Origin: Streptomyces sp. LaPpAH-108
Lineage (GTDB): Bacteria; Actinomycetota; Actinomycetes; Streptomycetales; Streptomycetaceae
Direction of reading: 5' to 3'
DNA: 64,000 nucleotides
Assembly: GCF_000373625.1 (NCBI RefSeq)
Contig: NZ_KB891995.1
Coordinates: forward strand, 416,881-480,880
Of the stretch, positions 43,447-51,999 are shown one piece after another. Within the stretch, counting starts at the first letter, position 1, and each line of letters opens with the position of its first letter. A program made the translations under genes and the position numbers. The notes under the pieces are model-generated. The model saw only the letters and a program-made list of their open reading frames with translations, made no database searches and was not told the DNA's origin.

Positions 43447-43971
43447 ATGCTCACGACCCTGAACACCTCCTACACAGATACGCGCGCTGCCGACCTCGCC
43501 TGGGCCCTCGGACGCGAACCGCTCCCGGCCCTGGCCACCCTCGATCTCGAACTGAGCGGGGCGAGACTCCAGTTGAGGCTGCTCGGCGCCTCCCACCAGG
43601 TCCTCCTCGAAGAGGAGAACGGCAGTTGCTCGGAGACCGTGGCGTGCATCCCCGGCTCCAGCACCCCGCTCCCGCTCGGCGTCGCCAAGCGGATCGGCGA
43701 CTGGGAGTACGAGTTCGCGGCGCGCGTGGAGATGCTGACGCCGGGCTCGTTCGCGGGCCGCGCCCAGGAGTTGCTGGCCCTGGTCGCCGACCACCCGCAC
43801 GGTCTTGCCGGTGTCTTCCCCGGCAGCCCGCACGCGTTCACCGCGCTGCTCGCCCAGCGGCAGGGCGGTCAGGTGCACTGGCGCACCTGGCACGCCTACC
43901 CGCAGGACGGCCAGTTGGTGGCGACCAGGACCCGCGTCGGGGTGCGCGTGCCCGCCGGACAACCCGGCTGA
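43447..43971 (+). CDS. DUF2617-like protein
   Basis: 174 residues, cytosolic, without transmembrane segments: LDLELSGARLQLRLLGASHQ, VLLEEENGSCSETVACIPGS, GDWEYEFAARVEMLTPGSF, ELLALVADHPHGLAGVFPGS and HWRTWHAYPQDGQLVATRTR. The layout matches an actinobacterial family usually labelled DUF2617 that sits beside spermidine-synthase-like genes, as here. No catalytic motif is known. Confidence 0.75.
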   Translation: MLTTLNTSYTDTRAADLAWALGREPLPALATLDLELSGARLQLRLLGASHQVLLEEENGSCSETVACIPGSSTPLPLGVAKRIGDWEYEFAARVEMLTPGSFAGRAQELLALVADHPHGLAGVFPGSPHAFTALLAQRQGGQVHWRTWHAYPQDGQLVATRTRVGVRVPAGQPG

Positions 43972-44086
43972 ACCCGGACCCGAGTCAACCCACTCTGGCC
44001 GCCGTAAACCGATCGCGCTGCCAGGCACCCGAGTTCCACACGTGTGGGTGACGAAGCGTACGTACGCCGTGACGTAACGTCGCAAC

Positions 44087-45718
44087 GTGATCGAACCCCA
44101 CGCCCCCGTGTCCCCGGGTGCCCCGCCCTGGGCCGAGCCCGCGTGGCTGCCCGTGCGGCCCGGCACCGGGCGGTTCCTGGTCCTCGCGTGCGTCTTCGTC
44201 TGCGCGGCCTGCGGACTGGTGTACGAGCTGGAACTCGTCGCGTTCGCCTCGTACTTGATGGGTGACTCGGTCACCCAGGCGTCCGTCGTGCTGTCCGTGA
44301 TGGTGTTCGCGATGGGCATCGGCTCGCTCGCCGCCAAACGCCTGCGCTGGCACGCGGCCGTCGGCTTCGGCGCGATCGAGACCGCGCTCGCGCTGGTCGG
44401 CGGCTGCAGCGCGATGGCGTTGTACGCGGTCTTCGCGTGGACCGGCGGCTGGGGCGGCATGTGGGCGGACGGACCGCGCTGTCTGCTGGTCGGATTCTCG
44501 CTGGCCATCGGGTTGTTGGTGGGGGCCGAGGTGCCGTTGCTGATGGAGCTGATCCAGCGCATCCGGCGCCAGGACGCGGGCGGCGCGGTGGCCGACCTCT
44601 TCGCCGCGGACTACGTGGGCGCGCTGGTCGGCGGACTCGCCTTCCCCTTCCTTCTCCTGCCGTTCCTGGGCCAGTTGACCGGCGCGCTGCTCACCGGCTC
44701 GGTGAACGTGGTCGCGGGCAGCGCGCTGGTGCTCGGCCTGTTCCGCCACGACCTGAGCCGCCGCGCGCGCTGGACGCTGCTCGCGGTGGGCCTCGCGGTG
44801 CTCGGCGTCCTCGCCTCGGCCGCCGCCCTCGCGGGCGACTTCGAGCGGGCCGCGCGGCACGCGGTGTACGGCGGTGACGTACGGGTCGCGCTCCAGACCG
44901 ACGTCCAGGAGGTCGTCCTCGCCGGGGGCACCGGCGGCAGGCCGCTCGACCTCTTCCTGGACGGGCGCCTCAGGGTCGGCGGCCGGGACGAGCGGCAGTA
45001 CCACGAGGCGCTGGTCCACCCCGCGATGTCCGGCCCGCACGCGCGCGTGCTGATCCTCGGCGGCGGGGACGGCCTGGCCGCGCGCGAGGTGCTGCGCTAC
45101 GGCGGGGTCGAGCGCGTGGACGTGGTCGAGCTGGACGCGGGCCTGATCCGGCTCGCCCGCAGCGACCCCGGACTCGCCGCGCTCAACGGGCACGCGCTGG
45201 CCGACCCCCGCGTCCACGTCACCACCGCCGACGCGCTCGGCCGACTGCGCCTCACCCCCGCCGGGCGGTACGACGTGGTGATCGCGGACCTCCCCGACCC
45301 CGGCATCACCGCCAGCACCAAGCTGTACTCCCAGGAGTTCTACGGCCTCGCCCGCCGCGCCCTCGCCCCCGGCGGCCGTCTGGTGGTGCACGCGGGCCCG
45401 GTCACCACCCGCCCCCGCGTCTTCTGGACGGTGGCGACGACCCTGCGCGCGGCGGGCTTCTCCACCTCCCCCTACCGCGTCCTCGGCCAGGACTCCGGCT
45501 TCCCCGCGGGCCCCGACCGCTCCGCCGCCCGCGCCGGAACCCCACCCGACTGGGGCTACCTCCTGGCCGCCCCGGGCCCGCTGACGCCCCGCCTCCACCT
45601 CACGGGCCCCCGCCCCCGCACGCTGACCGACACCGAGCTGACGGCGGACGCCCGCGCGGCCCGCCGTACGAGAGTGCCGGGACTGGCGGCCTCGACGCTG
45701 GCGCACCCGAGGTACTGA
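44087..45718 (+). CDS. Membrane polyamine aminopropyltransferase (spermidine synthase-like)
   Basis: 543 residues. The N-terminal ~240 contain seven or so membrane helices (FLVLACVFVCAACGLVYELE, GLLVGAEVPLLMELIQRI, GALVGGLAFPFLLLPFLG); the C-terminal domain is a SpeE-type Rossmann fold with LFLDGRLRVGGRDERQYHEA, VLILGGGDGLAAREVLRYG and VDVVELDAGLIRLARSDP, followed by VVIADLPDPGI. It probably transfers an aminopropyl or related group from a SAM derivative at the membrane. No ribosome site precedes the GTG start; TAACGT lies 6 nt upstream. Confidence 0.85.
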   Translation: MIEPHAPVSPGAPPWAEPAWLPVRPGTGRFLVLACVFVCAACGLVYELELVAFASYLMGDSVTQASVVLSVMVFAMGIGSLAAKRLRWHAAVGFGAIETALALVGGCSAMALYAVFAWTGGWGGMWADGPRCLLVGFSLAIGLLVGAEVPLLMELIQRIRRQDAGGAVADLFAADYVGALVGGLAFPFLLLPFLGQLTGALLTGSVNVVAGSALVLGLFRHDLSRRARWTLLAVGLAVLGVLASAAALAGDFERAARHAVYGGDVRVALQTDVQEVVLAGGTGGRPLDLFLDGRLRVGGRDERQYHEALVHPAMSGPHARVLILGGGDGLAAREVLRYGGVERVDVVELDAGLIRLARSDPGLAALNGHALADPRVHVTTADALGRLRLTPAGRYDVVIADLPDPGITASTKLYSQEFYGLARRALAPGGRLVVHAGPVTTRPRVFWTVATTLRAAGFSTSPYRVLGQDSGFPAGPDRSAARAGTPPDWGYLLAAPGPLTPRLHLTGPRPRTLTDTELTADARAARRTRVPGLAASTLAHPRY

Positions 45719-45801
45719 CCCGAGGTACTGAGGGGGAGCCGTCAGGGAGACGGCCGCACTCCAGGGTGAAAAGCGGCGCCCACTGGGTAGGCTCGGGCGA
45801 C

Positions 45802-46617
45802 ATGGAGCACCAGGTCTTCGTTCCGGTTCCGGCCGACCGGCTCAGGGAGGCGCTGGCGGACCCTGTGCGGGTGGCCCGGGCGGTACCCGGGCTCCAGCAG
45901 GACGCCACCGCCGACCCGCTGACCGGCAGGCTGAAGCTGCGGGTGGGCGGGCACTCGGTGACGTACCGGGGGACGGCCGGGGTCACGCGCCACGAGGACG
46001 GCAGTTACACCGTCCAGGGCGAGGCGACCGAGTCCCGGGGCACGGGCAGCGCGGAGTTCACGGTGACCGTACGGCTCGCGGAGGCCGCGGACGGTACGAC
46101 GGCCGACCTCACCGCGACGGCGACGACCACGACGGGCGCCCGGACGGCCGAACTCCCCGCGGACCAGCTCGCCTCGGCGGCGGCCCGCCTGCTGACCCGT
46201 TTCCTGGAGGGCCTGGCCGAGGAGCCGCAGGAGCCGGTCACGCCGCCGGTGCCGGAGACGCCGGAGGAGCTGGAGCAGCCGGAACAGCCGGAGGTGCCGG
46301 AGGAGCCCGGTGCCGAGGAGACGGCCGCCGACGCCCACACCTCCGTCTTCGACACCGAGGTCCCCCCGCCCTCCCTCACCCCCGACCCCGCCGAGCCCCC
46401 CGCCGGGCCTCCGGCGGAGGCCGCGCACGCGCGCCGCACCATGATCGGCCGCAGCGCCGAAGAGGTGGACCACGCCCCGCCGCGCGGCCGGTACGCCCCC
46501 GTACCCGCCCCCCAGGCGGTCACCGCGCACTCGACCCTGCGCTGGGCGGCCCCCGCCGCCGCCTTCGCGCTCGCCTCCGCGATCGTCGTCACCCGGGCGC
46601 TGCGCAAGCGCCGTTGA
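45802..46617 (+). CDS. SRPBCC (CoxG-like) protein with membrane tail
   Basis: 271 residues. The N-terminal ~145 form a START/SRPBCC lipid-binding-like domain (EHQVFVPVPADRLREALADP, VARAVPGLQQDATADPLTG, GSYTVQGEATESRGTGSAEF). A Pro/Glu-rich spacer follows (PEELEQPEQPEVPEEPG), and a C-terminal helix with basic end (AAAFALASAIVVTRALRKRR) anchors it in the membrane. CoxG-type proteins recruit carbon-monoxide dehydrogenase elsewhere, but no cox genes are present here. TAGGCT lies 8 nt before the ATG. Confidence 0.75.
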   Translation: MEHQVFVPVPADRLREALADPVRVARAVPGLQQDATADPLTGRLKLRVGGHSVTYRGTAGVTRHEDGSYTVQGEATESRGTGSAEFTVTVRLAEAADGTTADLTATATTTTGARTAELPADQLASAAARLLTRFLEGLAEEPQEPVTPPVPETPEELEQPEQPEVPEEPGAEETAADAHTSVFDTEVPPPSLTPDPAEPPAGPPAEAAHARRTMIGRSAEEVDHAPPRGRYAPVPAPQAVTAHSTLRWAAPAAAFALASAIVVTRALRKRR

Positions 46618-46661
46618 GGCGGCGGCCGGGCGGGGCGGTCGTACCCGAGTAGGGTCGTCCC

Positions 46662-47450
46662 GTGAGTGACGAAGACATTGTGCTGACCGCGGGTGACGCG
46701 GAGGTCGTGGTCCGGCCCGGCAACGGCGGCCGGGTCGCCGGGCTGAAGGTCGGCGGCACGGAGCTGCTGCGCCAGGGCGAGCGGTTCGGCTGCTTCCCGA
46801 TGGTCCCCTGGTGCGGCCGGATCAGGGACGGCCGGTTCCTGGACGGCGGTGTCGTACGGCAGATGCCGCTCAACTCGCCGCCGCACGCCATCCACGGCAC
46901 CGCCCGCGACGGCGCCTGGCGCACCGCCCGCGTCTCGGCGGACGAGGCCGTCCTGACGTACGACCTGACCGACCCCTGGCCGCACCCCGGCAAGGTCACC
47001 CAGATCGTCAGCCTCGGCGAGGACGGCCTGACGCTGACCATGGCGGTGGAGACGTACGAGGACTCGTTCCCGGCGCAGATCGGCTGGCACCCCTGGTTCA
47101 ACCGGACGCTCGGCGGCGAGGGCGTGCGCATCGACTTCACCCCGGCCTGGCAGGAGGAGCGCGGCGCGGACCACCTGCCGACCGGCAACCGGATCGACCC
47201 GAAGCCGGGCCCGTGGGACGACTGCTTCGGGATGCCCGACGGTGTGGACGTCACCCTGACCTGGCCGGAGCAGCTGGAGCTGCGGCTGACCAGCCGCGAG
47301 CAGTGGGCCGTCGTCTACGACGAGCAGGACGCCGCCGTGTGCGTCGAGCCGCAGACCGGGCCGCCCGACGGGCTCAACACCGCGCCCCGCCTGGTCACTC
47401 CGCTGGAGCCGCTGGAGGCGTCCACCACCTGGCGCTGGCGCCGCCTCTGA
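46662..47450 (+). CDS. Aldose 1-epimerase family protein
   Basis: A 262-residue galactose-mutarotase-like β-sandwich: VVRPGNGGRVAGLKVGGTEL, FGCFPMVPWCGRIRDGRFLD, PPHAIHGTARDGAWRTARVS with a conserved His, IGWHPWFNRTLGGEGVRIDF and VCVEPQTGPPDGLN with the catalytic-type Glu. Likely interconverts anomers of an aldose or phosphorylated sugar in the cytosol. GTG at 46662 has TAGGGT 6 nt upstream, typical of a leaderless mRNA. Followed 41 bases later by pyrE. Confidence 0.88.
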   Translation: MSDEDIVLTAGDAEVVVRPGNGGRVAGLKVGGTELLRQGERFGCFPMVPWCGRIRDGRFLDGGVVRQMPLNSPPHAIHGTARDGAWRTARVSADEAVLTYDLTDPWPHPGKVTQIVSLGEDGLTLTMAVETYEDSFPAQIGWHPWFNRTLGGEGVRIDFTPAWQEERGADHLPTGNRIDPKPGPWDDCFGMPDGVDVTLTWPEQLELRLTSREQWAVVYDEQDAAVCVEPQTGPPDGLNTAPRLVTPLEPLEASTTWRWRRL

Positions 47451-47491
47451 GCCGTCCGCCGCCGTGCCGGTGCCGCCTCTAAGCTGGCGGT

Positions 47492-48043
47492 ATGACGACC
47501 GACGCGCGTGGCGAACTGCTGGAACAGATCAAGGACAAGGCCGTGGTGCACGGCAAGGTGACCCTCTCCTCGGGGCTGGAGGCCGACTACTACGTCGACC
47601 TGCGCCGCATCACCCTCGACGGCGAGGCCGCCCCGCTGGTCGGCCAGGTCCTGCTCGACCTCACCGACGACCTGGACTTCGACGCGGTGGGCGGTCTGAC
47701 CATGGGCGCCGACCCGGTGGCCGCGGCCATGCTGCACGCCGCCGCCGCGCGCGGGAAGCGGCTGGACGCCTTCGTGGTGCGCAAGGCCGCGAAGGCGCAC
47801 GGTCTCCAGCGCCGGGTGGAGGGTCCGGACATCGCGGGCCGCCGGGTGCTGGTGGTCGAGGACACGTCCACGACCGGTGGTTCGCCGCTGACCGCCGTCG
47901 AGGCGGTGCGCGAGGCCGGTGCGGAGGTCGTCGCGGTGGCGACGATCGTGGACCGGGCGACCGGTGCCGCGGAGAAGATCGAGGCCGGTGCGGGCGTTCC
48001 GTACCGGTTCGCCTTCTCGAAGGATGAACTGGGTCTGGACTGA
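47492..48043 (+). CDS. pyrE: Orotate phosphoribosyltransferase
   Basis: 183 residues converting orotate and PRPP to OMP in UMP synthesis. The PRPP motif is RRVLVVEDTSTTGGSPLTAV, with GGLTMGADPVAAAMLHAAA and VVRKAAKAHGLQRRVEGPDI. The N-terminal KAVVHGKVTLSSGLEADYYV is characteristic. ATG at 47492 has TAAGCT 6 nt upstream. Followed by fba; the pairing is commonly seen in Streptomyces. Confidence 0.93.
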   Translation: MTTDARGELLEQIKDKAVVHGKVTLSSGLEADYYVDLRRITLDGEAAPLVGQVLLDLTDDLDFDAVGGLTMGADPVAAAMLHAAAARGKRLDAFVVRKAAKAHGLQRRVEGPDIAGRRVLVVEDTSTTGGSPLTAVEAVREAGAEVVAVATIVDRATGAAEKIEAGAGVPYRFAFSKDELGLD

Positions 48044-48200
48044 CGGCCCGCCACGGCGTGGACTTTTCCTGGCCTCGCCCGCCAGGCCGCCCGCCGGGCC
48101 ATGTCTGGAAAGATGGGCACGACGCTGACGTCGTCGCCCCCTGGGTCCAAGTTCAGGGCCGCCACGCAGAACGCCCACCCGCAACACGAGGAGCGGACAG

Positions 48201-49223
48201 ATGCCCATCGCAACCCCCGAGGTCTACAACGAGATGCTCGACCGGGCGAAGGCAGGCAAGTTCGCCTACCCGGCCATCAACGTCACCTCCAGCCAGACCC
48301 TGAACGCGGCGCTGCGCGGCTTCGCCGAGGCGGAGAGCGACGGCATCGTCCAGATCTCGACCGGCGGCGCGGAGTTCCTCGGCGGCCAGTACAGCAAGGA
48401 CATGGTGACCGGCGCGGTCGCGCTCGCGGAGTACGCGCACATCCTCGCCGAGAAGTACCCGGTCAACATCGCGCTGCACACCGACCACTGTCCCAAGGAC
48501 AAGCTGGACGGTTACGTGCGTCCGCTGCTCGCGCTGTCCGAGGAGCGCGTGAAGGCGGGCCGCAACCCGCTGTTCCAGTCGCACATGTGGGACGGCTCGG
48601 CCGAGACCCTGGCGGACAACCTGGAGATCGCCCAGGAGCTGCTTGAGCAGGCCCGCCGCGCCAACATCATCCTCGAGGTGGAGATCACCCCGACCGGTGG
48701 CGAGGAGGACGGTGTCTCGCACGAGATCAACGACTCCCTCTACACCACGGTGGACGACGCGATCCGCACCGTCGAGGCGCTGGGCCTGGGCGAGAAGGGC
48801 CGCTACCTGCTGGCCGCCTCCTTCGGCAACGTGCACGGCGTCTACAAGCCGGGCAACGTCGTGCTCCGCCCCGAGCTGCTGAAGGAGCTGAACGACGGCG
48901 TGGCCGCCAAGTTCGGCAAGCAGTCCCCGTTCGACTTCGTCTTCCACGGCGGCTCGGGCTCCTCGGAGGAGGAGATCCTGACCGCGCTGGAGAACGGCGT
49001 CGTGAAGATGAACATCGACACGGACACGCAGTACGCGTTCACCCGTCCGGTCGCGGGCCACATGTTCTCGCACTACGACGGCGTCCTGAAGATCGACGGC
49101 GAGGTCGGCGACAAGAAGGCGTACGACCCGCGCACCTGGGGCAAGCTGGCCGAGGCGTCGATGGCCGCGCGTGTCGTGGTGGCGGCGAAGAACCTGCGGT
49201 CGGCGGGCAACAAGATGAAGTAG
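48201..49223 (+). CDS. fba: Class II fructose-bisphosphate aldolase
   Basis: A 340-residue zinc-dependent glycolytic enzyme that cleaves fructose-1,6-bisphosphate to DHAP and GAP. Key features: FAYPAINVTSSQTLNAALRG, IALHTDHCPKDKLDGYVRPL with the zinc His pair and active-site Asp, LEVEITPTGGEEDGVSHE, LAASFGNVHGVYKPGNVVLR and VFHGGSGSSEEEI. Length and motifs match the long class IIA type. The ribosome site is GAGGAG, 8 nt before ATG. Confidence 0.96.
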   Translation: MPIATPEVYNEMLDRAKAGKFAYPAINVTSSQTLNAALRGFAEAESDGIVQISTGGAEFLGGQYSKDMVTGAVALAEYAHILAEKYPVNIALHTDHCPKDKLDGYVRPLLALSEERVKAGRNPLFQSHMWDGSAETLADNLEIAQELLEQARRANIILEVEITPTGGEEDGVSHEINDSLYTTVDDAIRTVEALGLGEKGRYLLAASFGNVHGVYKPGNVVLRPELLKELNDGVAAKFGKQSPFDFVFHGGSGSSEEEILTALENGVVKMNIDTDTQYAFTRPVAGHMFSHYDGVLKIDGEVGDKKAYDPRTWGKLAEASMAARVVVAAKNLRSAGNKMK

Positions 49224-49249
49224 CCCTGCGGGGTTGGTTGTGTGTGGTG

Positions 49250-49281
49250 GACCCGGGGCCCTTCGGTGGGCGCCGGGTCCT
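49250..49281 (+). terminator. Terminator after fba
   Basis: GGACCCGGGGCCC-TTCGGT-GGGCGCCGGGTCC, a stem of 12 pairs with one G-G mismatch, 26 bases after the fba stop. Confidence 0.75.
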
Positions 49282-49373
49282 TCACATAGGTGGGCCGCGT
49301 CCATGGTGGGCTCGCACATGTGGGCCGGCTCCATGGCGTGTCGGCACATGTGGGTCTGCGGTATATGTGGGGT

Positions 49374-50855
49374 ATGCCCGATGTCCGGCTGGCCTCGCCC
49401 CAGGGCAGATGGATCCTGTTCACCACTGTGCTCGGCTCCAGCATGGCCCTGCTGGACTCGACCGTCGTCAATGTCGCGCTGCCGCGTATCGGCCGTGACC
49501 TGGACGCGAGTCTCGCCGCGCTCCAGTGGACGGTCAACGCGTACATGCTCACCCTGGCCGGGCTGATCCTGCTCGGCGGCTCGCTGGGCGACCGGTACGG
49601 CCGCCGCAAGGTGTTCATGATCGGCGTGGTGTGGTTCGCGGCGGCCTCGCTGCTGTGCGGGCTCGCGCCGGACCCGGCCGTACTGATCGGCGCCCGCGCC
49701 CTCCAGGGCATCGGCGGCGCGCTGCTCACCCCCGGCTCGCTCGCGCTGATCCAGGCGTCCTTCCACCCCGACGACCGCAGCCGCGCGGTCGGTCTGTGGT
49801 CGGGGTTCGGCGGGGTGGGCGCGGCGGTGGGGCCGTTCCTGGGCGGCTGGCTGGTGGACGGTCCCGGCTGGCGCTGGGTGTTCCTGCTGAACGTCCCGCT
49901 CGCGCTGGTGTGTGTCCCCGTGGCGCTGCGGCACGTACCGGAGTCGGACGCGGCGACCTCCGGCGAGGGGGCGCCGCCCGGCCGTTTCGACGTGCTCGGC
50001 GCGGTCCTCGGCGCGCTGGCGCTCGCGCTGCTGACGTACGCCCTGATCGAGGCGCGCTCGGCGTCCGTGGGCGTGGTGGTGAGCGCGGTCGCGGGCGTGG
50101 CGGCTGCGGTGGCGTTCGTGTACGTCGAGAAGCACCGGGCCGATCCGATGCTGCCGCTGGACATCTTCTCCTCGCGGCAGTTCACGGCGGTCAACGTCGT
50201 CACGCTGTGCGTGTACGCGGCGTTCGGCGGCTTCTTCTTCCTAACCGCGCTCCAGCTGCAGGTGGTCGCGGGGTACTCGCCGCTCGAGGCGGGTACGGCC
50301 CTGCTGCCGACGACCGTCCTCATGCTGCTGTTCTCGTCCCGCTCGGGCGCGCTGGCCGACAGGATCGGGCCCCGGCTGCCGCTGACGGTGGGGCCGCTGT
50401 TGTGCGCGGTGGCGATGCTGATGATGGTGCGGGTGGGTCCGCACGCGAACTATCTGACCGACGTGCTGCCCGCGCTGCTGGTGATGGGCGCGGGCATGGT
50501 CACCCTGGTGGCCCCGCTGACCGCGACCGTCCTCGCCTCCGTGGACACCGCCCGCGCGGGCGTGGCCAGCGGCATCAACAACGCGGCGGCGCGGGCGGCG
50601 GGGCTGATCGCGGTCGCCGCGCTTCCGCTGCTCACCGGGATGGGCCCGGACGCGTACCGCTCCGCCCCCGCCTTCAACCGCTCCTTCGACCGCGCGATGC
50701 CGATCTGCGCGGGCGTACTGGTCCTCGGCTCGATCCTCGCCTTCACGCTGGTACGCCGCCGCCCGACCCCGGACTGCCCGCACCCGGAATGCCGGACGCA
50801 TGGGAACCTGACGGCTCCGCCGCTGGAGACGGGGCGGGCCGCGGGGAAGGGCTGA
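49374..50855 (+). CDS. DHA2-family MFS drug transporter
   Basis: 493 residues, 14 predicted helices. Motif C-like LGSSMALLDSTVVNVALPRI at helix 1, motif A LGGSLGDRYGRRKVFMIGVV, WRWVFLLNVPLALVCVPVAL, and ASGINNAAARAAGLIAVAAL near the end mark the EmrB/QacA-type proton antiporters. ATG at 49374 was chosen since TATATG lies 6 nt upstream and the following residues (MPDVRLASPQGRWILFTTVL) fit the usual start. The substrate is unknown. Confidence 0.88.
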   Translation: MPDVRLASPQGRWILFTTVLGSSMALLDSTVVNVALPRIGRDLDASLAALQWTVNAYMLTLAGLILLGGSLGDRYGRRKVFMIGVVWFAAASLLCGLAPDPAVLIGARALQGIGGALLTPGSLALIQASFHPDDRSRAVGLWSGFGGVGAAVGPFLGGWLVDGPGWRWVFLLNVPLALVCVPVALRHVPESDAATSGEGAPPGRFDVLGAVLGALALALLTYALIEARSASVGVVVSAVAGVAAAVAFVYVEKHRADPMLPLDIFSSRQFTAVNVVTLCVYAAFGGFFFLTALQLQVVAGYSPLEAGTALLPTTVLMLLFSSRSGALADRIGPRLPLTVGPLLCAVAMLMMVRVGPHANYLTDVLPALLVMGAGMVTLVAPLTATVLASVDTARAGVASGINNAAARAAGLIAVAALPLLTGMGPDAYRSAPAFNRSFDRAMPICAGVLVLGSILAFTLVRRRPTPDCPHPECRTHGNLTAPPLETGRAAGKG

Positions 50856-50885
50856 GCGGCACCGGGGGTCGCTAGCATCATGTAC

Positions 50886-51368
50886 ATGCCGGACGTATGG
50901 ATCGGTCTCAGCGCCGCCGCGCGGCGGCGGAACTGGTGGCGCACCGGCGCCGTGGCGCTGATCGCGGCCGGTGGGACGGTGGCCGTGGGGCTGGCCGAGC
51001 GGGGGCCGGAGCGGTGGTGGTGGACCGGGGGCGTCGGGGTGTTCGGCCTGGTCGCGGTGTTCGACATGGTCGACCGCACCTACGGCCGGGCGCTCGTTTC
51101 CGGCACCGGGATCGAGTTCCGCACCTTCGTCAGCCGCCGCTCGATCCCGTGGTCCGAGGTCGCCGGTGTCGAGAAGCGGGCGCGGACGGTGCGGAGCGGC
51201 ACCTGGTGGTATCTGCGGGTCGTCCGGGTGCGGGGGCGGTCGCTGATGGTGCCCGGGACGTTCACCAACCGGTGGGAGGACGTCGAGCTGGAGCGGAAGC
51301 TGGTCGCCGTGCGTGAGCGGTGGGGCCGGGCGGGCGGCGGAGGGGGCCCGGCACCGGGGGCGGGGTGA
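50886..51368 (+). CDS. PH-domain-like membrane protein
   Basis: 160 residues from ATG 50886; TAGCAT lies 7 nt upstream, which favours this over ATG 50880. Two helices near the N-terminus (WRTGAVALIAAGGTVAVGLA, WWTGGVGVFGLVAVFDMVDR) are followed by a bacterial-PH-like β-domain: YGRALVSGTGIEFRTFVSRR, SIPWSEVAGVEKRARTVRSG and VRVRGRSLMVPGTFTNRWED. A Gly-rich tail ends the protein. The function is unknown. Confidence 0.7.
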   Translation: MPDVWIGLSAAARRRNWWRTGAVALIAAGGTVAVGLAERGPERWWWTGGVGVFGLVAVFDMVDRTYGRALVSGTGIEFRTFVSRRSIPWSEVAGVEKRARTVRSGTWWYLRVVRVRGRSLMVPGTFTNRWEDVELERKLVAVRERWGRAGGGGGPAPGAG

Positions 51369-51404
51369 GCCCCCTGGCGCCTGGCCGCCGGTACGCCGGG
51401 GCGG

Positions 51405-51824
51405 TTACCGCATCAGCTCCTCGTACGCCTCCTCGCTGCTGTCCCGCAGGAACTGGCGGCAGCGCTCCGCCTCGTCCTTCTCGCCGATGGAGTCGGCGGC
51501 GCGGGTGAGGGCGGCCAGGCAGCGCAGGAAACCGCGGTTGGGGCGGTGGCTCCACGGGATGGGGCCGTGGCCCTTCCAGCCCGCGCGGCGCAGCTGGTCG
51601 AGGCCGCGGTGGTAACCCGTACGGGCGTAGGCGTACGACTCGACCACGCGGCCCGCCTCGAAGGCGTCGTCGGCGAGCATGGCCCAGGCCAGGGAGAAGG
51701 TCGGGTACTTCGCCACGACCTCGGCCGGAGCGAGCGAGTCCTCGGCCAGCAGCCGGTACGCGTCCTCGTTCTCCGGAAGGTGAGTCGGCTCCGGGCCGCC
51801 GAGCAGGTTCTTGTGCGTCGTCAT
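51405..51824 (-). CDS. DUF3151-like protein
   Basis: 139 residues, helical: NLLGGPEPTHLPENEDAYRL, AEVVAKYPTFSLAWAMLADD, SYAYARTGYHRGLDQLRRAG, GPIPWSHRPNRGFLRCLAAL, then EKDEAERCRQFLRDSSEEAY. TPR-like helices suggest a scaffold; this is the actinobacterial DUF3151 pattern found next to fba in related genomes. CAGACT precedes the ATG by 6 nt on the minus strand. Confidence 0.8.
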   Translation of the reverse strand: MTTHKNLLGGPEPTHLPENEDAYRLLAEDSLAPAEVVAKYPTFSLAWAMLADDAFEAGRVVESYAYARTGYHRGLDQLRRAGWKGHGPIPWSHRPNRGFLRCLAALTRAADSIGEKDEAERCRQFLRDSSEEAYEELMR

Positions 51825-51870
51825 GGGTGCAGTCTGCCACTGGGGGTGGGGGCGCCGAGTTTCCCTACGG

Positions 51871-51965
51871 GGGCGCTCGGGCTGCTGGTGGATCTTGGGG
51901 GAGGGGTGCCCGGGGTTTTCTTTTCCGGGGGGCGCTCGGGCTGCTCGTGGACCGTTGGGGGAGCG
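51871..51965. repeat. Imperfect tandem repeat, period ~59 bp
   Basis: GGGCGCTCGGGCTGCT at 51871-51886 recurs at 51930-51945, and the following ~30 bases are similar (GTGGATCTTGGGGGAG against GTGGACCGTTGGGGGAG). It lies between the DUF3151-like gene and the glycosyltransferase end. Confidence 0.65.
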
Positions 51966-51999
51966 GCGCCCTGGGTCTCCTTCCCGGGCTCTCCCGGGG